Assembly (NCBI RefSeq): GCF_000234095.1
Contig: NZ_JH376799.1
Span: forward strand, 401,217-465,216
Direction of reading: 5' to 3'
Source: Centipeda infelix ATCC 43532
Lineage (GTDB): Bacteria > Bacillota > Negativicutes > Selenomonadales > Selenomonadaceae
DNA: 64,000 nt
Numbering within the stretch: the stretch's first letter is position 1; every line of letters begins with the position of its first letter. The position numbers and the translations under genes were made by a program. Positions 1 through 9,800 of this stretch are shown in pieces. The notes beneath the pieces were generated by a model. It was not told where the DNA came from. It saw only the letters and a list, made by a program, of their open reading frames with translations, and ran no database searches.

Positions 1-473
1 TCCCCCCGCTCGAGCGCAATGAGCCCCGTACGGATGACCTCGACGATGCCGTAAGGTTTGATCACCTTCAGGAACGCCGTCACCTTGTCATCGCTGCCCG
101 TGATCTCAAAGATGATCGAGGCGGACTCCACATCGACAACATGTGCACGAAACAGTTCGCCCATCTTGAGCACGTCAAGACGATTGTCATCGTCCGCCCG
201 CACCTTGATGAGCGTCATGCCGCGGCACGCCGCACTTTTTTCGTCCAGTCGCTGAACCGCCCGCACCACGGGCATCTTTTCCAGCTGCTTGATCATCTGC
301 TCGACGAGATTTCCATCCCCCTGCATCACCACCGTGATGCGCGAGAAATCCGGCGACTCCGTCACGCCGACAGACAGGCTGTCGATGTTGAACTCGCGCC
401 GCGAAAACATACTTACAACGCGCACCAGAACTCCGGTCTGGTTCTCCACAAAGACGGACAGCACATGTTTCAT
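1..473 (-). CDS. ilvN: Acetolactate synthase small (regulatory) subunit, partial
   Basis: Regulatory subunit of acetohydroxyacid synthase, which feeds valine, leucine and isoleucine synthesis and carries the feedback-inhibition site. The minus-strand reading frame is open to the window edge, giving about 157 visible residues of a protein usually 160-170 long, so only the last few residues are missing. It starts MKHVLSVFVENQTGVLVRVV and continues with the typical ACT-domain stretch FSRREFNIDSLSVG, followed by the C-terminal small-subunit domain (VVDVESASIIFEITG). ATG at 473 is preceded by a good GGAGGAG Shine-Dalgarno. A strong promoter lies just upstream, so it seems to be transcribed separately from any catalytic ilvB gene; none is visible here. 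Confidence 0.93.
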   Translation of the reverse strand, partial: MKHVLSVFVENQTGVLVRVVSMFSRREFNIDSLSVGVTESPDFSRITVVMQGDGNLVEQMIKQLEKMPVVRAVQRLDEKSAACRGMTLIKVRADDDNRLDVLKMGELFRAHVVDVESASIIFEITGSDDKVTAFLKVIKPYGIVEVIRTGLIALERG

Positions 474-525
474 AGAAGCAATCTCCTCCCCGCCGCACTG
501 CAAGTATTTTCGTGAAAACTTCTTC

Positions 526-554
526 ATTATCGCCGACGCATGAGCATTTGTCAA
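526..554 (-). promoter_or_regulatory. Sigma-70-type promoter for ilvN
   Basis: On the minus strand, TTGACA (549-554) and GATAAT (526-531) are separated by exactly 17 bases, about 50 bases upstream of the ilvN start. Near-consensus match; not tested experimentally. Confidence 0.7.
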
Positions 555-586
555 TATGTTTTAGGCGCTGCGTACATGTATACGCA

Positions 587-1531
587 TCAGACACGCACCT
601 CGAAACGCGGCTTCTCCTCCGCATCCTCCTGCTTCTCTGTGCTTTTTACAGAGGTCTTCTGTGCCGATGGCATGGTCGGGGATGGTACGGGCGGTGTTTG
701 TCTCGTCGTTCTATGCGCCTGTGCAGCGGGCTTCGGCGCAGCGGCACGCGTGCGTGTGGGGCGTGGCGGTGCCTCCACAGGAGGCAGCGTATGCGGCGCA
801 GCCGTCTCCTCCTCCATCAGACGTGCGAGTGCCTCGCCCGCCGTCAGTCCGGTAAACTCCGGCAGGAGCTCGCTGCGTGTATCGCGTGCACGCCGCGTCT
901 GCTCCGCTGCCGCAAGGAGATCGTCATGTGTCTCCTGTGCGTGCGATTCGTCTGCGCGTGCCGTACGCTCCCGATCATGCGCGAGAATGCGCTCTCCGAG
1001 GGACGGCTCTTCCATCGCGGAAGCCTCAGGCTTCTTTTGGAAGAAACGGCGAAAGAGGACCCCCCCGAGCACAAGGGCAACGACGATCATCCCCGCATAG
1101 TACAGCCCGCTCGTCGCCGTGTAGGACTGCGGAGCCTCCGGCGTTTTCTGCTCCGTCCCCGCAAGCTGCTGCTTGAGCACCGCGTTCTCTTGCGCCATAT
1201 CGAGACTGCTCGCGACATCCGCGCCGGTCTGCCCCTCGACCTTCGTCCCGCGATCCACCTTCGACGCGGACGTGCTGACGGGATCGCCCTTTGCCGCATC
1301 CGTACGCGCAGCAGCGTTCGGGTGTTCCGCAGAGTTCTGCGACTTCGGCGTTTCATGCGTTGTCTTGGAGAGTGCGCCATTTCCCTGCGCCACGGAGTCA
1401 CGCGCCTGCTGCTCCGCCTGCGCGTCGCCTGTCGTATGCGTCGTATTCGCCTGTGCGTCCCGCGCCGCATCACCGAGCGTGATCTTCGGCGGTGTCGGAG
1501 GCGTGGGCGGTGTCGGCGGTGTAATCGCCAT
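587..1531 (-). CDS. Single-span membrane protein of unknown function with Pro/Thr-repeat N-terminus
   Basis: No family recognised. The 314-residue protein begins with a TPP tandem repeat (four Thr-Pro-Pro units, residues 4-15), followed by a low-complexity Ala/Thr/Gln-rich stretch of about 125 residues, one hydrophobic segment (about residues 143-161, ending in GGVLFRRFF) and a charged Ala/Pro/Arg-rich tail. The basic residues just after the membrane segment suggest that the C-terminal half is cytoplasmic. There is no obvious signal peptide. ATG at 1531 has an AAGGAG Shine-Dalgarno at good spacing. A C7 run (G7 in the coding strand, 1060-1066) encodes the Gly-Gly in the membrane segment and is in frame here. 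Membrane-anchored scaffold or envelope protein is a guess only. Confidence 0.7.
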   Translation of the reverse strand: MAITPPTPPTPPTPPKITLGDAARDAQANTTHTTGDAQAEQQARDSVAQGNGALSKTTHETPKSQNSAEHPNAAARTDAAKGDPVSTSASKVDRGTKVEGQTGADVASSLDMAQENAVLKQQLAGTEQKTPEAPQSYTATSGLYYAGMIVVALVLGGVLFRRFFQKKPEASAMEEPSLGERILAHDRERTARADESHAQETHDDLLAAAEQTRRARDTRSELLPEFTGLTAGEALARLMEEETAAPHTLPPVEAPPRPTRTRAAAPKPAAQAHRTTRQTPPVPSPTMPSAQKTSVKSTEKQEDAEEKPRFEVRV

Positions 1532-1596
1532 AGCAGCACTCCTTTCTCATCCAGTCTATGCCCTTACTATAGCAGAAAATGTCGTTTGGCGAAATA

Positions 1597-1630
1597 GCAA
1601 AAGCGTCCCGTCGATCACGGGACGCTTTTA
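1597..1630 (-). terminator. Rho-independent terminator downstream of the methyltransferase
   Basis: A perfect 12-bp stem (1599-1610 with 1618-1629) with a 7-base loop has A/T ends on both sides. It lies just past the stop of the methyltransferase at 1648 and before the next minus-strand gene. Confidence 0.75.
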
Positions 1631-1647
1631 TCGTATCAAAAAGACTG

Positions 1648-2274
1648 CTACGCCTTATACGCCCGAACGTTCAAGCGGTCTGCCTTCAAATCCTCGTCAA
1701 TCTCCACGCGTGCAAATCCCGCGCCCGTCAGCAGGCTTTCAAGCTCCTCCCCCGTATAGACAGACATTCCATCGACAATTTTCTGCCATTTCTCATGTGC
1801 GCCCGTCTTTCCGCTTGTTTCGTTCGTTATCATAAACACGCCGCCAGCTTTCAGAACGCGATAAACCTCGGTAAAGCAGCGCGCAATCTCCGGCCAGAAA
1901 TACACCGTCTCGAACGCCGTCACAACATCGAACCGACCGTCATCAAACGGCAGTTCCAGCACATTCCCCTGCACGATTTCACAGCGTCCCGCATCAATCG
2001 CCGCACGATTCACCTCACGCGCCTTCGCTACGGAGACCGTTGAATAGTCCAGCCCCGTCACATGCCCCTCGTCCACCATCCGCAGGAACACGGCGACGTT
2101 CGCACCACCGCCGCAGCCGCAGTCAAGCACCTGCTCATTCCCTTGCAGGTCGAGATGCGAAAAGCCCCACGCCGCAATGCCCGCATGACCGCGATTCATC
2201 ATGGCGATGACAAATTTCCCCATCTTCCCTTGAGGGTTTCCCATATTGCTGAAAAATTTACGAAGCAGACCCAT
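1648..2274 (-). CDS. Class I SAM-dependent methyltransferase
   Basis: Predicted methyltransferase of the small-molecule (UbiE/Methyltransf_11) type. The SAM-binding motif I is VLDCGCGGGANVAVF, followed by an acidic residue in GLDYS that would bind the ribose, and a motif IV-like stretch (DVVTAFETVYFWPE). Length from the chosen start is 208 residues. I chose ATG at 2274 (MGLLRKFFSN) because AGGAGG lies just upstream; the open frame extends further 5' but without a ribosome binding site, and it overlaps the terminator of the upstream gene. Substrate cannot be inferred. It stands alone between two terminators, so it is probably monocistronic. Confidence 0.85.
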   Translation of the reverse strand: MGLLRKFFSNMGNPQGKMGKFVIAMMNRGHAGIAAWGFSHLDLQGNEQVLDCGCGGGANVAVFLRMVDEGHVTGLDYSTVSVAKAREVNRAAIDAGRCEIVQGNVLELPFDDGRFDVVTAFETVYFWPEIARCFTEVYRVLKAGGVFMITNETSGKTGAHEKWQKIVDGMSVYTGEELESLLTGAGFARVEIDEDLKADRLNVRAYKA

Positions 2275-2312
2275 GCTGCTCCTCCTTTCTGCGAATGCCA
2301 CAGCACCAATAC

Positions 2313-2344
2313 AAAAGTGCCCCGTGCAAAAATGCACGAGGCAC
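2313..2344 (-). terminator. Terminator of ddh
   Basis: A 12-bp stem with one mismatch (2317-2328 with 2333-2344) and a 4-base loop, followed on the minus strand by TTTTG, sits 7 bases past the ddh stop. Confidence 0.75.
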
Positions 2345-2350
2345 TGGATT

Positions 2351-3331
2351 TTACAACAAAACCGCACGCAGCTCTGCACCGCTCCGTGCCGAGAGATAGG
2401 CAGGGGCGATGTCGAGGACGGTCTTGCAGCCCTTCGCTCCCTCGGACGCTAGGCGATGCGCCGCGCGTGCATACGCCGCGAGAACACACGCCGTGAACTC
2501 GGGGTTCGAGTCGAGCTTCAGGTTGAACTCAATGACGTGCTTGTGCTCGCCATCCTTGCCCGTCGCGCCCGAGCGAACGACAAAGCCCGCATGGGGCAGC
2601 CCCGCGTGATCACGCTGCAGCTCCTCCTCGCTGATGAAGTGCACCGTCGTATCATAGTCCGAGAAGTAGTTCGGCATCGTCACGATCGCCTTCTCCACCG
2701 CAGCCGCATCTGCACCCTCCTCGAGCACGACATAGCACTCGCGCGTATGCTTCTCGCGCGTCGAGAGTGTCGGATTTGCACCGCTGCGCACCGCCTCAAG
2801 TGCGGCAGGCACGGGAACGGTATACTGCTTGGCATCCTTGACCCCTGGCACGCGGCGGATCGCATCCGAATGCCCCTGACTGACCCCACGTCCCCAGAAC
2901 GTATAGTCCGTCCCGTTCGTGAGCACGGCATTGCTGTAGACACGTGCAAGCGAGAACATCCCCGGATCCCAGCCAACCGAGATCACGCCAACGTGTCCCG
3001 CCGCCTTTGCCGCCGCATCCACCGCCGCGAAGTGCGCGGGAATGTTTGCGTGCGTGTCGAAACTGTCCACGACATTGAACAGCTTTGCAAACGCAGGGGT
3101 TTGCTCGGGCAGATCGGTCGCAGAGCCGCCGCAGAGGATGAGCACATCGACCTTATCCTTCCACTCCGCCGCCTTGTCCGCATGGACAACCGGCACGTTC
3201 GTGCGCGGCTTCACCGACGCAGGGTCGCGCCGCGTAAAGACAGCGACCAGCTCCATATCCTCATTTGCCTCGACGGCGTACTCCACACCGCGTCCGAGAT
3301 TGCCATAACCAAGAATACCAATACGAATCAT
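2351..3331 (-). CDS. ddh: meso-Diaminopimelate D-dehydrogenase
   Basis: NADPH-dependent enzyme that converts tetrahydrodipicolinate and ammonia directly to meso-diaminopimelate, the one-step branch of lysine and peptidoglycan precursor synthesis. The 326-residue protein has the N-terminal Rossmann motif IGILGYGNLGRGVE, the family stretch GWDPGMFSLAR, and the conserved region WGRGVSQGHSDAIRR in the dimerisation and substrate domain. Length matches characterised Ddh enzymes (about 320-330 residues). ATG at 3331 is preceded by GGGAGGAG. The gene appears to be a single transcription unit ending in the hairpin at 2313-2344. In Gram-negative-walled Firmicutes, meso-DAP is the cross-linking residue of peptidoglycan, so the enzyme serves cell-wall synthesis as well as lysine. 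Confidence 0.93.
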   Translation of the reverse strand: MIRIGILGYGNLGRGVEYAVEANEDMELVAVFTRRDPASVKPRTNVPVVHADKAAEWKDKVDVLILCGGSATDLPEQTPAFAKLFNVVDSFDTHANIPAHFAAVDAAAKAAGHVGVISVGWDPGMFSLARVYSNAVLTNGTDYTFWGRGVSQGHSDAIRRVPGVKDAKQYTVPVPAALEAVRSGANPTLSTREKHTRECYVVLEEGADAAAVEKAIVTMPNYFSDYDTTVHFISEEELQRDHAGLPHAGFVVRSGATGKDGEHKHVIEFNLKLDSNPEFTACVLAAYARAAHRLASEGAKGCKTVLDIAPAYLSARSGAELRAVLL

Positions 3332-3391
3332 AAAAACTCCTCCCGCCATCCCCCCATGGACAGCGTAAAACCTGCGAGGAAATACATTTCC

Positions 3392-3706
3392 TCAGTAATG
3401 CGGGTGCGCCTTCACATAGTCGACCGGACGCGACCAGTCCACCTGGACACTCGTCTCGTTCCAAAGGCGCGTGAGCGCCAGCTCAAAGCTCCCGCGATCC
3501 GCGAGCGGAGTGACGGTCTCCTTCGTGAAGTCCATCAGCGTCTCATGCGGCACCTCGACCTCATGATCTGCGGCGAGGAACTCCTCCACCGCCGTGCGCC
3601 CCTTCTCGTCCGCGAGGTTCACCGTCGCGGAGCGCGAAGCCGCATCGTAATCAATCCAACCGAGCACGTCGCCATAGCTGATGGCGACACTGTACGTATC
3701 ACTCAC
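3392..3706 (-). CDS. Small conserved-looking protein of unknown function
   Basis: A 104-residue acidic soluble protein that I do not recognise. It has no signal peptide, membrane segment or cysteine cluster. Aromatic-rich ends (WIDYD near residue 20; VDWSRPVDYVKAHPHY at the C-terminus) suggest a compact fold. I chose the GTG at 3706 (reading VSDTYSVAIS) because an AGAGGT Shine-Dalgarno lies 7 bases upstream; an in-frame GTG three codons earlier overlaps that site. It has its own promoter about 85 bases upstream, so it is unlikely to depend on the autotransporter gene behind it. Confidence 0.65.
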   Translation of the reverse strand: MSDTYSVAISYGDVLGWIDYDAASRSATVNLADEKGRTAVEEFLAADHEVEVPHETLMDFTKETVTPLADRGSFELALTRLWNETSVQVDWSRPVDYVKAHPHY

Positions 3707-3791
3707 TCGTATCACCTCTTATACGCGCTAGCAATAAATTTCTTTTATCGTTAGCTCCTCTGGATATATCCTGCCCCTGTGGGCGTTTTTT

Positions 3792-3820
3792 ATTATAGAA
3801 CGATTCTCGTACACACGCAA
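3792..3820 (-). promoter_or_regulatory. Promoter for the 104-aa protein gene
   Basis: Minus-strand TTGCGT (3815-3820) and TATAAT (3792-3797) are spaced by 17 bases, with a leader of about 80 bases before the GTG start. Confidence 0.55.
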
Positions 3821-3850
3821 CCGCCCAACGAAAATAATTCTGTATACAGA

Positions 3851-3878
3851 AAGAGACGACCCTAAGGTCGCCCCTTTT
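3851..3878 (-). terminator. Terminator downstream of autotransporter 1
   Basis: A short GC-rich hairpin (GGCGACC paired with GGTCGTC on the minus strand) followed by TCTTTC lies immediately past the autotransporter stop. The stem is short, so strength is uncertain. Confidence 0.5.
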
Positions 3879-3890
3879 CAAGCATCCACC

Positions 3891-6800
3891 TCAGAACGCC
3901 CAGTTGACCTGAATGCCGCCTGCGATGCCGTCGCGCTTCCCCTTCGTACCCATGAGGTTCACGCCGTAGCTGACGCGGCCGTCCTTCGGCGCAAAGCGGT
4001 AGCCGAGTTCGAGGATTCCCGTACCGCCGCCGAGCGAGGGACTTGGCGTTGCATAGCCCTGATACATCGCCGTTGCCGCGCCATCGAACTCATACTCGTA
4101 GCCAAGCCCCGCATAGAGTTCGCTGCCGCCGCCGACTGCATGCGTATAGCGGGCACCGACGCGCAGGCGGTGCGATTCCACATCGCCGAATTCGAGATCT
4201 GCGCCCGAACGCAGCTTCGTTGTATTGCCTGCCTGATGCGCGTAGAAGTACTTCGCATAGCCTTCGATCTTATCGCCGCCCGCAAGCTGCCACTCCTGAC
4301 CGACGCCGATGTGTGCCGCATAATATGTGCTCGCATCGTCATAGCTCAGTTCCGCTGCGTCGCCGCTGCCCGTGTAGTCGCGCGAGATACGTCCCGCACG
4401 CAGGCTGCCCTCAACATACAGGCCACTGTCCTGCATCATCTTCGCCATCACGCCGCCGCCGACGTAGTGCATCGCACCGCTGCCGTGCGTACCGTCGTCC
4501 AGATAGGAGTCGTACGTACCGCGCCCGTATTCGACAAACGGACCGTAGGTCAGCTTCGCGTCATTCATCTCGTTCGTACGGGCAAAGCCGACGTTGAGAT
4601 TCCACCCCTTTGCATCCACGTAGGAACCGGAATGAATTCGCACGGCCGAACCGCTCTGTGCTGCCCACGGCTGGAATGCGCCACTGACTGCCGCCATCGC
4701 ATTTGCGCCGGCAGATTCCGCAGCCACAAGTCCTGCATCCGTGTTCCGCGTCCCCTCGGCAGAGGAGCCGGCGGGCGCCGTACTCGCCGAGATCACAGCC
4801 GCCGCCTCAGCCGCAGCCGTATATCCGACATTCGAGAGGAGGTCTGCACCTGCGTTCAGCAGTGCGCTCGCCGCCACGCGCGTCTCGACCGGCGACTTGC
4901 TGCGGTCGTTTGCCGCGACCTTCTTGACCGTCGCGATGAGTTCATTATTCCCACGCTTTGCGAGGCTGAGCGTATAGTCGAGGATACCGCCCTGCGTCGC
5001 CGTCATCGTATTCTTGCCATCGTTCTTCAGCTCTGCATCCGTCGCCAATGTTCCTGCGGTTTTCAGCAGACTGATTGCATCGCCTGGCTTGAATGCCTTT
5101 GCGTCGCCCGCGATCCCGACACCGAACCTCAGCCCCTTGACATCCTTTGCTCCCGTATTCGTGAGCGTCAGCATCGTGCGCGTCTCTGCAGGTGTCGTGC
5201 CCGCAGGTACGTAGAAATGCAGATTCTGCACATTGTCAAAATCCTTCGCCTGCGTGCCGAACGAGCGCACCGCAAGCGTGTTGTTTTTGCTTGCCCCGCT
5301 CGCCTTGCCGCCGTGAATCGTACCGCCGATCTGAACGCCGCCATAGAGATTGACTGTATTCTTCGATGCATCACCGTCTGTCGCGTGACCGCCGTAGACA
5401 TCGCCGCGCACCGTGCCGCCGAAGACATCGACGGTGTTGTCTGTCGCCGTCTTGCCGAAGCCGCCCTTGAGCGTCTGTACATCGCCGCCGCGCATGACCA
5501 GCTTGTTATTCTGCGCCTTGCCCTTGCTCGACGTGCCGCCATACGCCGTATCCGTGATCTTGCCGCCCGTAACGGTGAGAACATTGCCCTCCACCGTCTT
5601 GCCGAGGACAGATTTTCCGCCCCATGCCTCAACATGAGTGCCGTCTGTTGCCGCAAACGTCGCCAACTTGTTGTCCTTGAAACGGTAGCCGTCCGCATAG
5701 ACAGACTTGCCGTTTTTCGCATGGGTATCTGTATCGACGGAGAACTCATAGACATCGCCCGCGACAACTTCCTTTGCCTTGTCATAGGTCGTGCCAAAGT
5801 CGATGCCCTTGTCATTCGACATCAGTGTGACGCGCGTCGCACCGTAACTCTTCGTCGGCAGGTCTGTCGTCGCAATGTCCGCCGTCAGTTTCTGCCAGTC
5901 AAGCCCCGTAGTCGCCGCAGTGCCGTTGATGGAGAGGAGTGTCTTGCCCGCCAGATCCTTGTTCACGGCGAAGTTCAGCTTCTCAAAGTTTGCAATCTGC
6001 CCTGCCGTAATCGCGCCGCGCACATTCAGCGTGTTGCCCGTCACATCGTCGGACTTGCTGCCGCCGTAGATTGTGCCCGTAACCTTCGTGCCGTCCGCGA
6101 CCGCATGGAATGCACCGTTCTTGTCGGTATAGCCGATATTCACGATGTTGCCCGTGGTCTTACCCGTGCCGTTTGTGTAGCCGCCGTAGACATTCTGCGC
6201 CGTGCCGCCCGCGATGTTGACCGTGTTGCCGGTCGCATTCGCAGCGTTCGTTGTCTTGCCGATATAGCCGCCATACACATCTTCGAGCGTACCCGCGCCC
6301 GTGCCGACGAGATTTACGGTGTTGTTTACCGCACCACCCGCAGCCCCCTCCGAGCGTCCACCCGAGAGATACTTGACCGTCTTGCCCGAGGCAATGCCTG
6401 TGAGCGTCATCGTATTCTTCTCTGCCGTATTGCCGCCGTAGGAAACGCCGGCGTAGGTCTTGGCGTTCGGATTGACCCCGTCATAAACGACCTCACCGTT
6501 ACGGAAGCGGTTCACGTCAATGAGGACAGCGTTCGCCTCGCCCGTATTTGTATCCGTGCGCTGAACGACCTCATAGTCGCCGCTCACCGCATGATTCTTC
6601 GCCGCATAGTTCGAGAACTTCAGCTTGTTCGCCGCTGTACTCTTCATCAGCGTGATCGCGCCGAGCGTCTTGTCGGCGGAGAGCTTCGACGTATCGACCG
6701 TAACCTTGTTCCAGTCCGCCGTCTGCCCGTCAAACCCATTCGCAAGTGTCAGCATCGTGCCGCGGCTCGTGGTGTAGGTATCATCAACCGTGCCGCTCGA

Positions 6801-9800
6801 CGACTTGTCTGCCGCAACAGAGTTTGTCAGATAGAACGTATACTTATCGAAGTTCTGCGCCTTCTTCGCCGCAGCATCCTTTACCGTTACATTCAGCGTA
6901 TTGCCCACTGCATCGGACTTGTTGCCGCCGTAGAGTTCAGCAGCAGTAAAATCTGTTCCCGCCGCGAGCGTCGAGGCATCGCCCTGACGCAGTGTCGTCG
7001 GATCCGCGCCGATGTTGACGGTATTGTTTGTAGTCTTACCGCCGCCATTCGTGTAGCCGCCGTAGACCGTGCCCGTAACCTTGCCGCCCGTGAACGTCAC
7101 CGTATTGCCCGTCACATCGCCGTTGTTCGCAGCCTTATCAACGTAGCCGCCGTAGACGTTCGTCAGCGTACCCGCGCCCGTCCCCGTGACCGTGACCGTA
7201 TTCTTGATCGAGCCGCCTACCGTGCCCATCGTCTTGCCGCCGTAGGCACTGTGCGCACCTGCGGCGAGACTCTTGACCGTCAGCCGATTGCTCTCCGTCG
7301 TATTGCCGAAGTGAGAGATGCCGCCAAGTGCCTCGCCCGTCGTCGCGGCGGTAAAGTCGACCACGCCGTCCTTGAAACGGTTCGCATCAAGGTAGATCTT
7401 GTTCGCTGTCGTGCTGCCGACATGATCCGTGCGCAGACCGTACTCCATGCCGTCATGGACGCTGAGGAGACGCTGATTTGCTGCACTTGTGAACGTCATA
7501 CCCGCCGCATTGAGCAGCGTGATGGTATTCGTGCGCTGTTTGCCCGTACTCCATGCGTGAAGCGTCTCCGCGTCGAGATTGAGCTTCGACCAGTCCACAT
7601 CATCGCCGTCGAATCCGCCCGCCTGCGCGAACGTCAGCAGCGTATCGCCGTCCTTTACATCATTCCCCAAATAGAAGGTATAGTTCTCGAACTTGCCCGC
7701 CGTCTTGACGGTCATATTCTTACCCTTGACGTTCAGCGTGTTGCCCGTCACGTCGCTCCGATTGCCGCCGTAAATGGAGGTACCCGAAAGATCGGCACCT
7801 GCAGCAAGACCCGTTCCGTTCCCGAGGTTCACCGTATTGTTCGTGGTCGCACCGCCGCCATCTGCGTATCCGGCGTAGACCTTATCCGTCACCTTGCCGC
7901 CCGTGAGTGTCACTGTGTTGCCCGTGGCATCGCCGCCGTTATTTGTATAGCCGCCGTAGACCAGACCGTTAACGACGCCGCCCGTCAGCGTCACTTTGTT
8001 GCCCGTCGCCGCGCCACCGTCATGCGTGTAGCCGCCGTGGACATCATCGCTGCTCGTGCCGCCCGAGATCATGACCTCATTGTTCTGCGCCGCGCCCTTG
8101 CCCTTGGTATGACCGCCATAGAGCCGGTTGTATGTACCGTTTTGGATCGTGACCTTGTTGCCCGTGACAGCAGCCGTACTGTCCGAATTGTCGATGGCAC
8201 CGCCGTAGACATCGCCCGCAGTGCCATTCTCAAACGTCACCGCATTGCCTGCGCCGTCCGCACTGCCGCCAACCGCGCCCTTGCCCCGCGTATAGCCGCC
8301 GTAGACCGTGCTAGTACGACCATTTTTCAGCGTGACGCTGTTGCCTGTGACCGTGCCCGCAGCGTTTTTCTCATTCGTAACGGCACCGCCGTGGACGTAG
8401 GAGAGTCCGCCGCCGACCCCCGTATTCTCAACGACGACGCGGTTGTTCTTGGAACCGCCCGTGCGTCCTGCCGTCTTGCCGCCGTAGGTATTGCCCACCC
8501 ACTGCGTTGTGGAGGTATTTGTGATCGTGAGTGTATTGCCCTCCGTCGTGTGGTTGTTGTAGGAGGCACCGCCGAACAGCTCCTTCGCATTCGGCGGATT
8601 CGTGCCGTCGTACGTCCACGTATTCCCCTTGAAGATATTGTACCCCATGACCACGGAGGAACCTTCACGCTCCCCCGTGTCGGTGCCGACAAAATACTCG
8701 ACATTGTCCGTGCTGCCGAGATCGCGCGGCACGTAACCTGACTTGAATTTCAGCGTCCCCGTCGCGCTCTTGACAAGGGTGATGATGCCGGTCGGCTTTC
8801 CCGTCAGCTTCGATGTATCCAGACCGAAATTGTTCGCGAAGTCGATTTCTCTGCCAAAGCCGTCGTTCTTCAGCGTCAACATCGTATCGCCGTCTTTGAT
8901 ATTATTGTTCAGCGTGAACTTATACTTGTCAAAATTATCCACACTGTTGACCGTGATATTCTTACCGCGGACATTCAGCGTATTGTTGTTGACCGCACCA
9001 TCTGTGGAGTTGTCGCCGTGAATCTTTGCCTTGGTGAGGTCTGCCGTATAGGTACCATCCTCCGCACCGAGATTCACTGTATTGTTCGATGCGCTGCTGC
9101 CGGCAGCCGTCGTCTTTTTGCCGGCGTAGACATCGGCAGTGGTGGAGCTGCCGACCGTGCCGCCCGAGATCGTGACTGTGTTGCCCGTCGCCGCCCCCTT
9201 GTCGCTGAGACCGCCATAGATCTCCCTCGTCACCGTGCCGCCCGTAAGGTTGACCGTATTGTTCTTCGCCGCACCTGTACCGTCGGTCTGCCCGCCGACC
9301 GCATACTCCACCGTGCCCTGCTTCATATTGACGATGTTGCCCGAGACCTCGCCCGCATTGGCTGCGTTCGTGATTTTACCGCCGTAGATATCCTTGATCG
9401 CGGTATTGTTGTTCGGGAGATCGAGCGTCGCTGTATTGTCTTTGACATCACCCGCTGCGCCCTCGTTCTTGCCACCGTAGGCATAGGAGAGCGGCGTTCC
9501 CGATGTGGGCTTCCCCGTCACCGTCAGCGTGTTGCCCGTCGTCGTATGACCAAAGCGGGAGAGTCCGCCGTAGACCTCGCCGCCGAACGTCGGTGTTGTG
9601 CCGTCATACGTGACATGACTGCCCTTGAATCGGCTCGCCTCCAGCATGAGGGCATTCGCCGTACCTGTGCCATTATTCGTAACAAATCTGAACTCATGCG
9701 TCTCGGTCGCCGTCGCCGCCTCACGTGCCGCATAGTTTCGGAACGTCAACGTATCGGTATCATTGCTGCGCTTCAAAAGGGTCATGCGCTTGATGCCGTG

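Noticed and set aside
3765-3795. GCCC-CTGT-GGGC-GTTTTTT hairpin as a plus-strand terminator
   Set aside because: No plus-strand gene precedes it; the sequence overlaps the minus-strand promoter and leader of the 104-aa protein gene.
4140-8741. Plus-strand ORF of 1533 codons opposite autotransporter 1 (also 9018-10853)
   Set aside because: Antisense shadow created by the repetitive Gly/Asn/Thr codons of the real gene; His/Arg/Ala-rich, no domain, no ribosome binding site.
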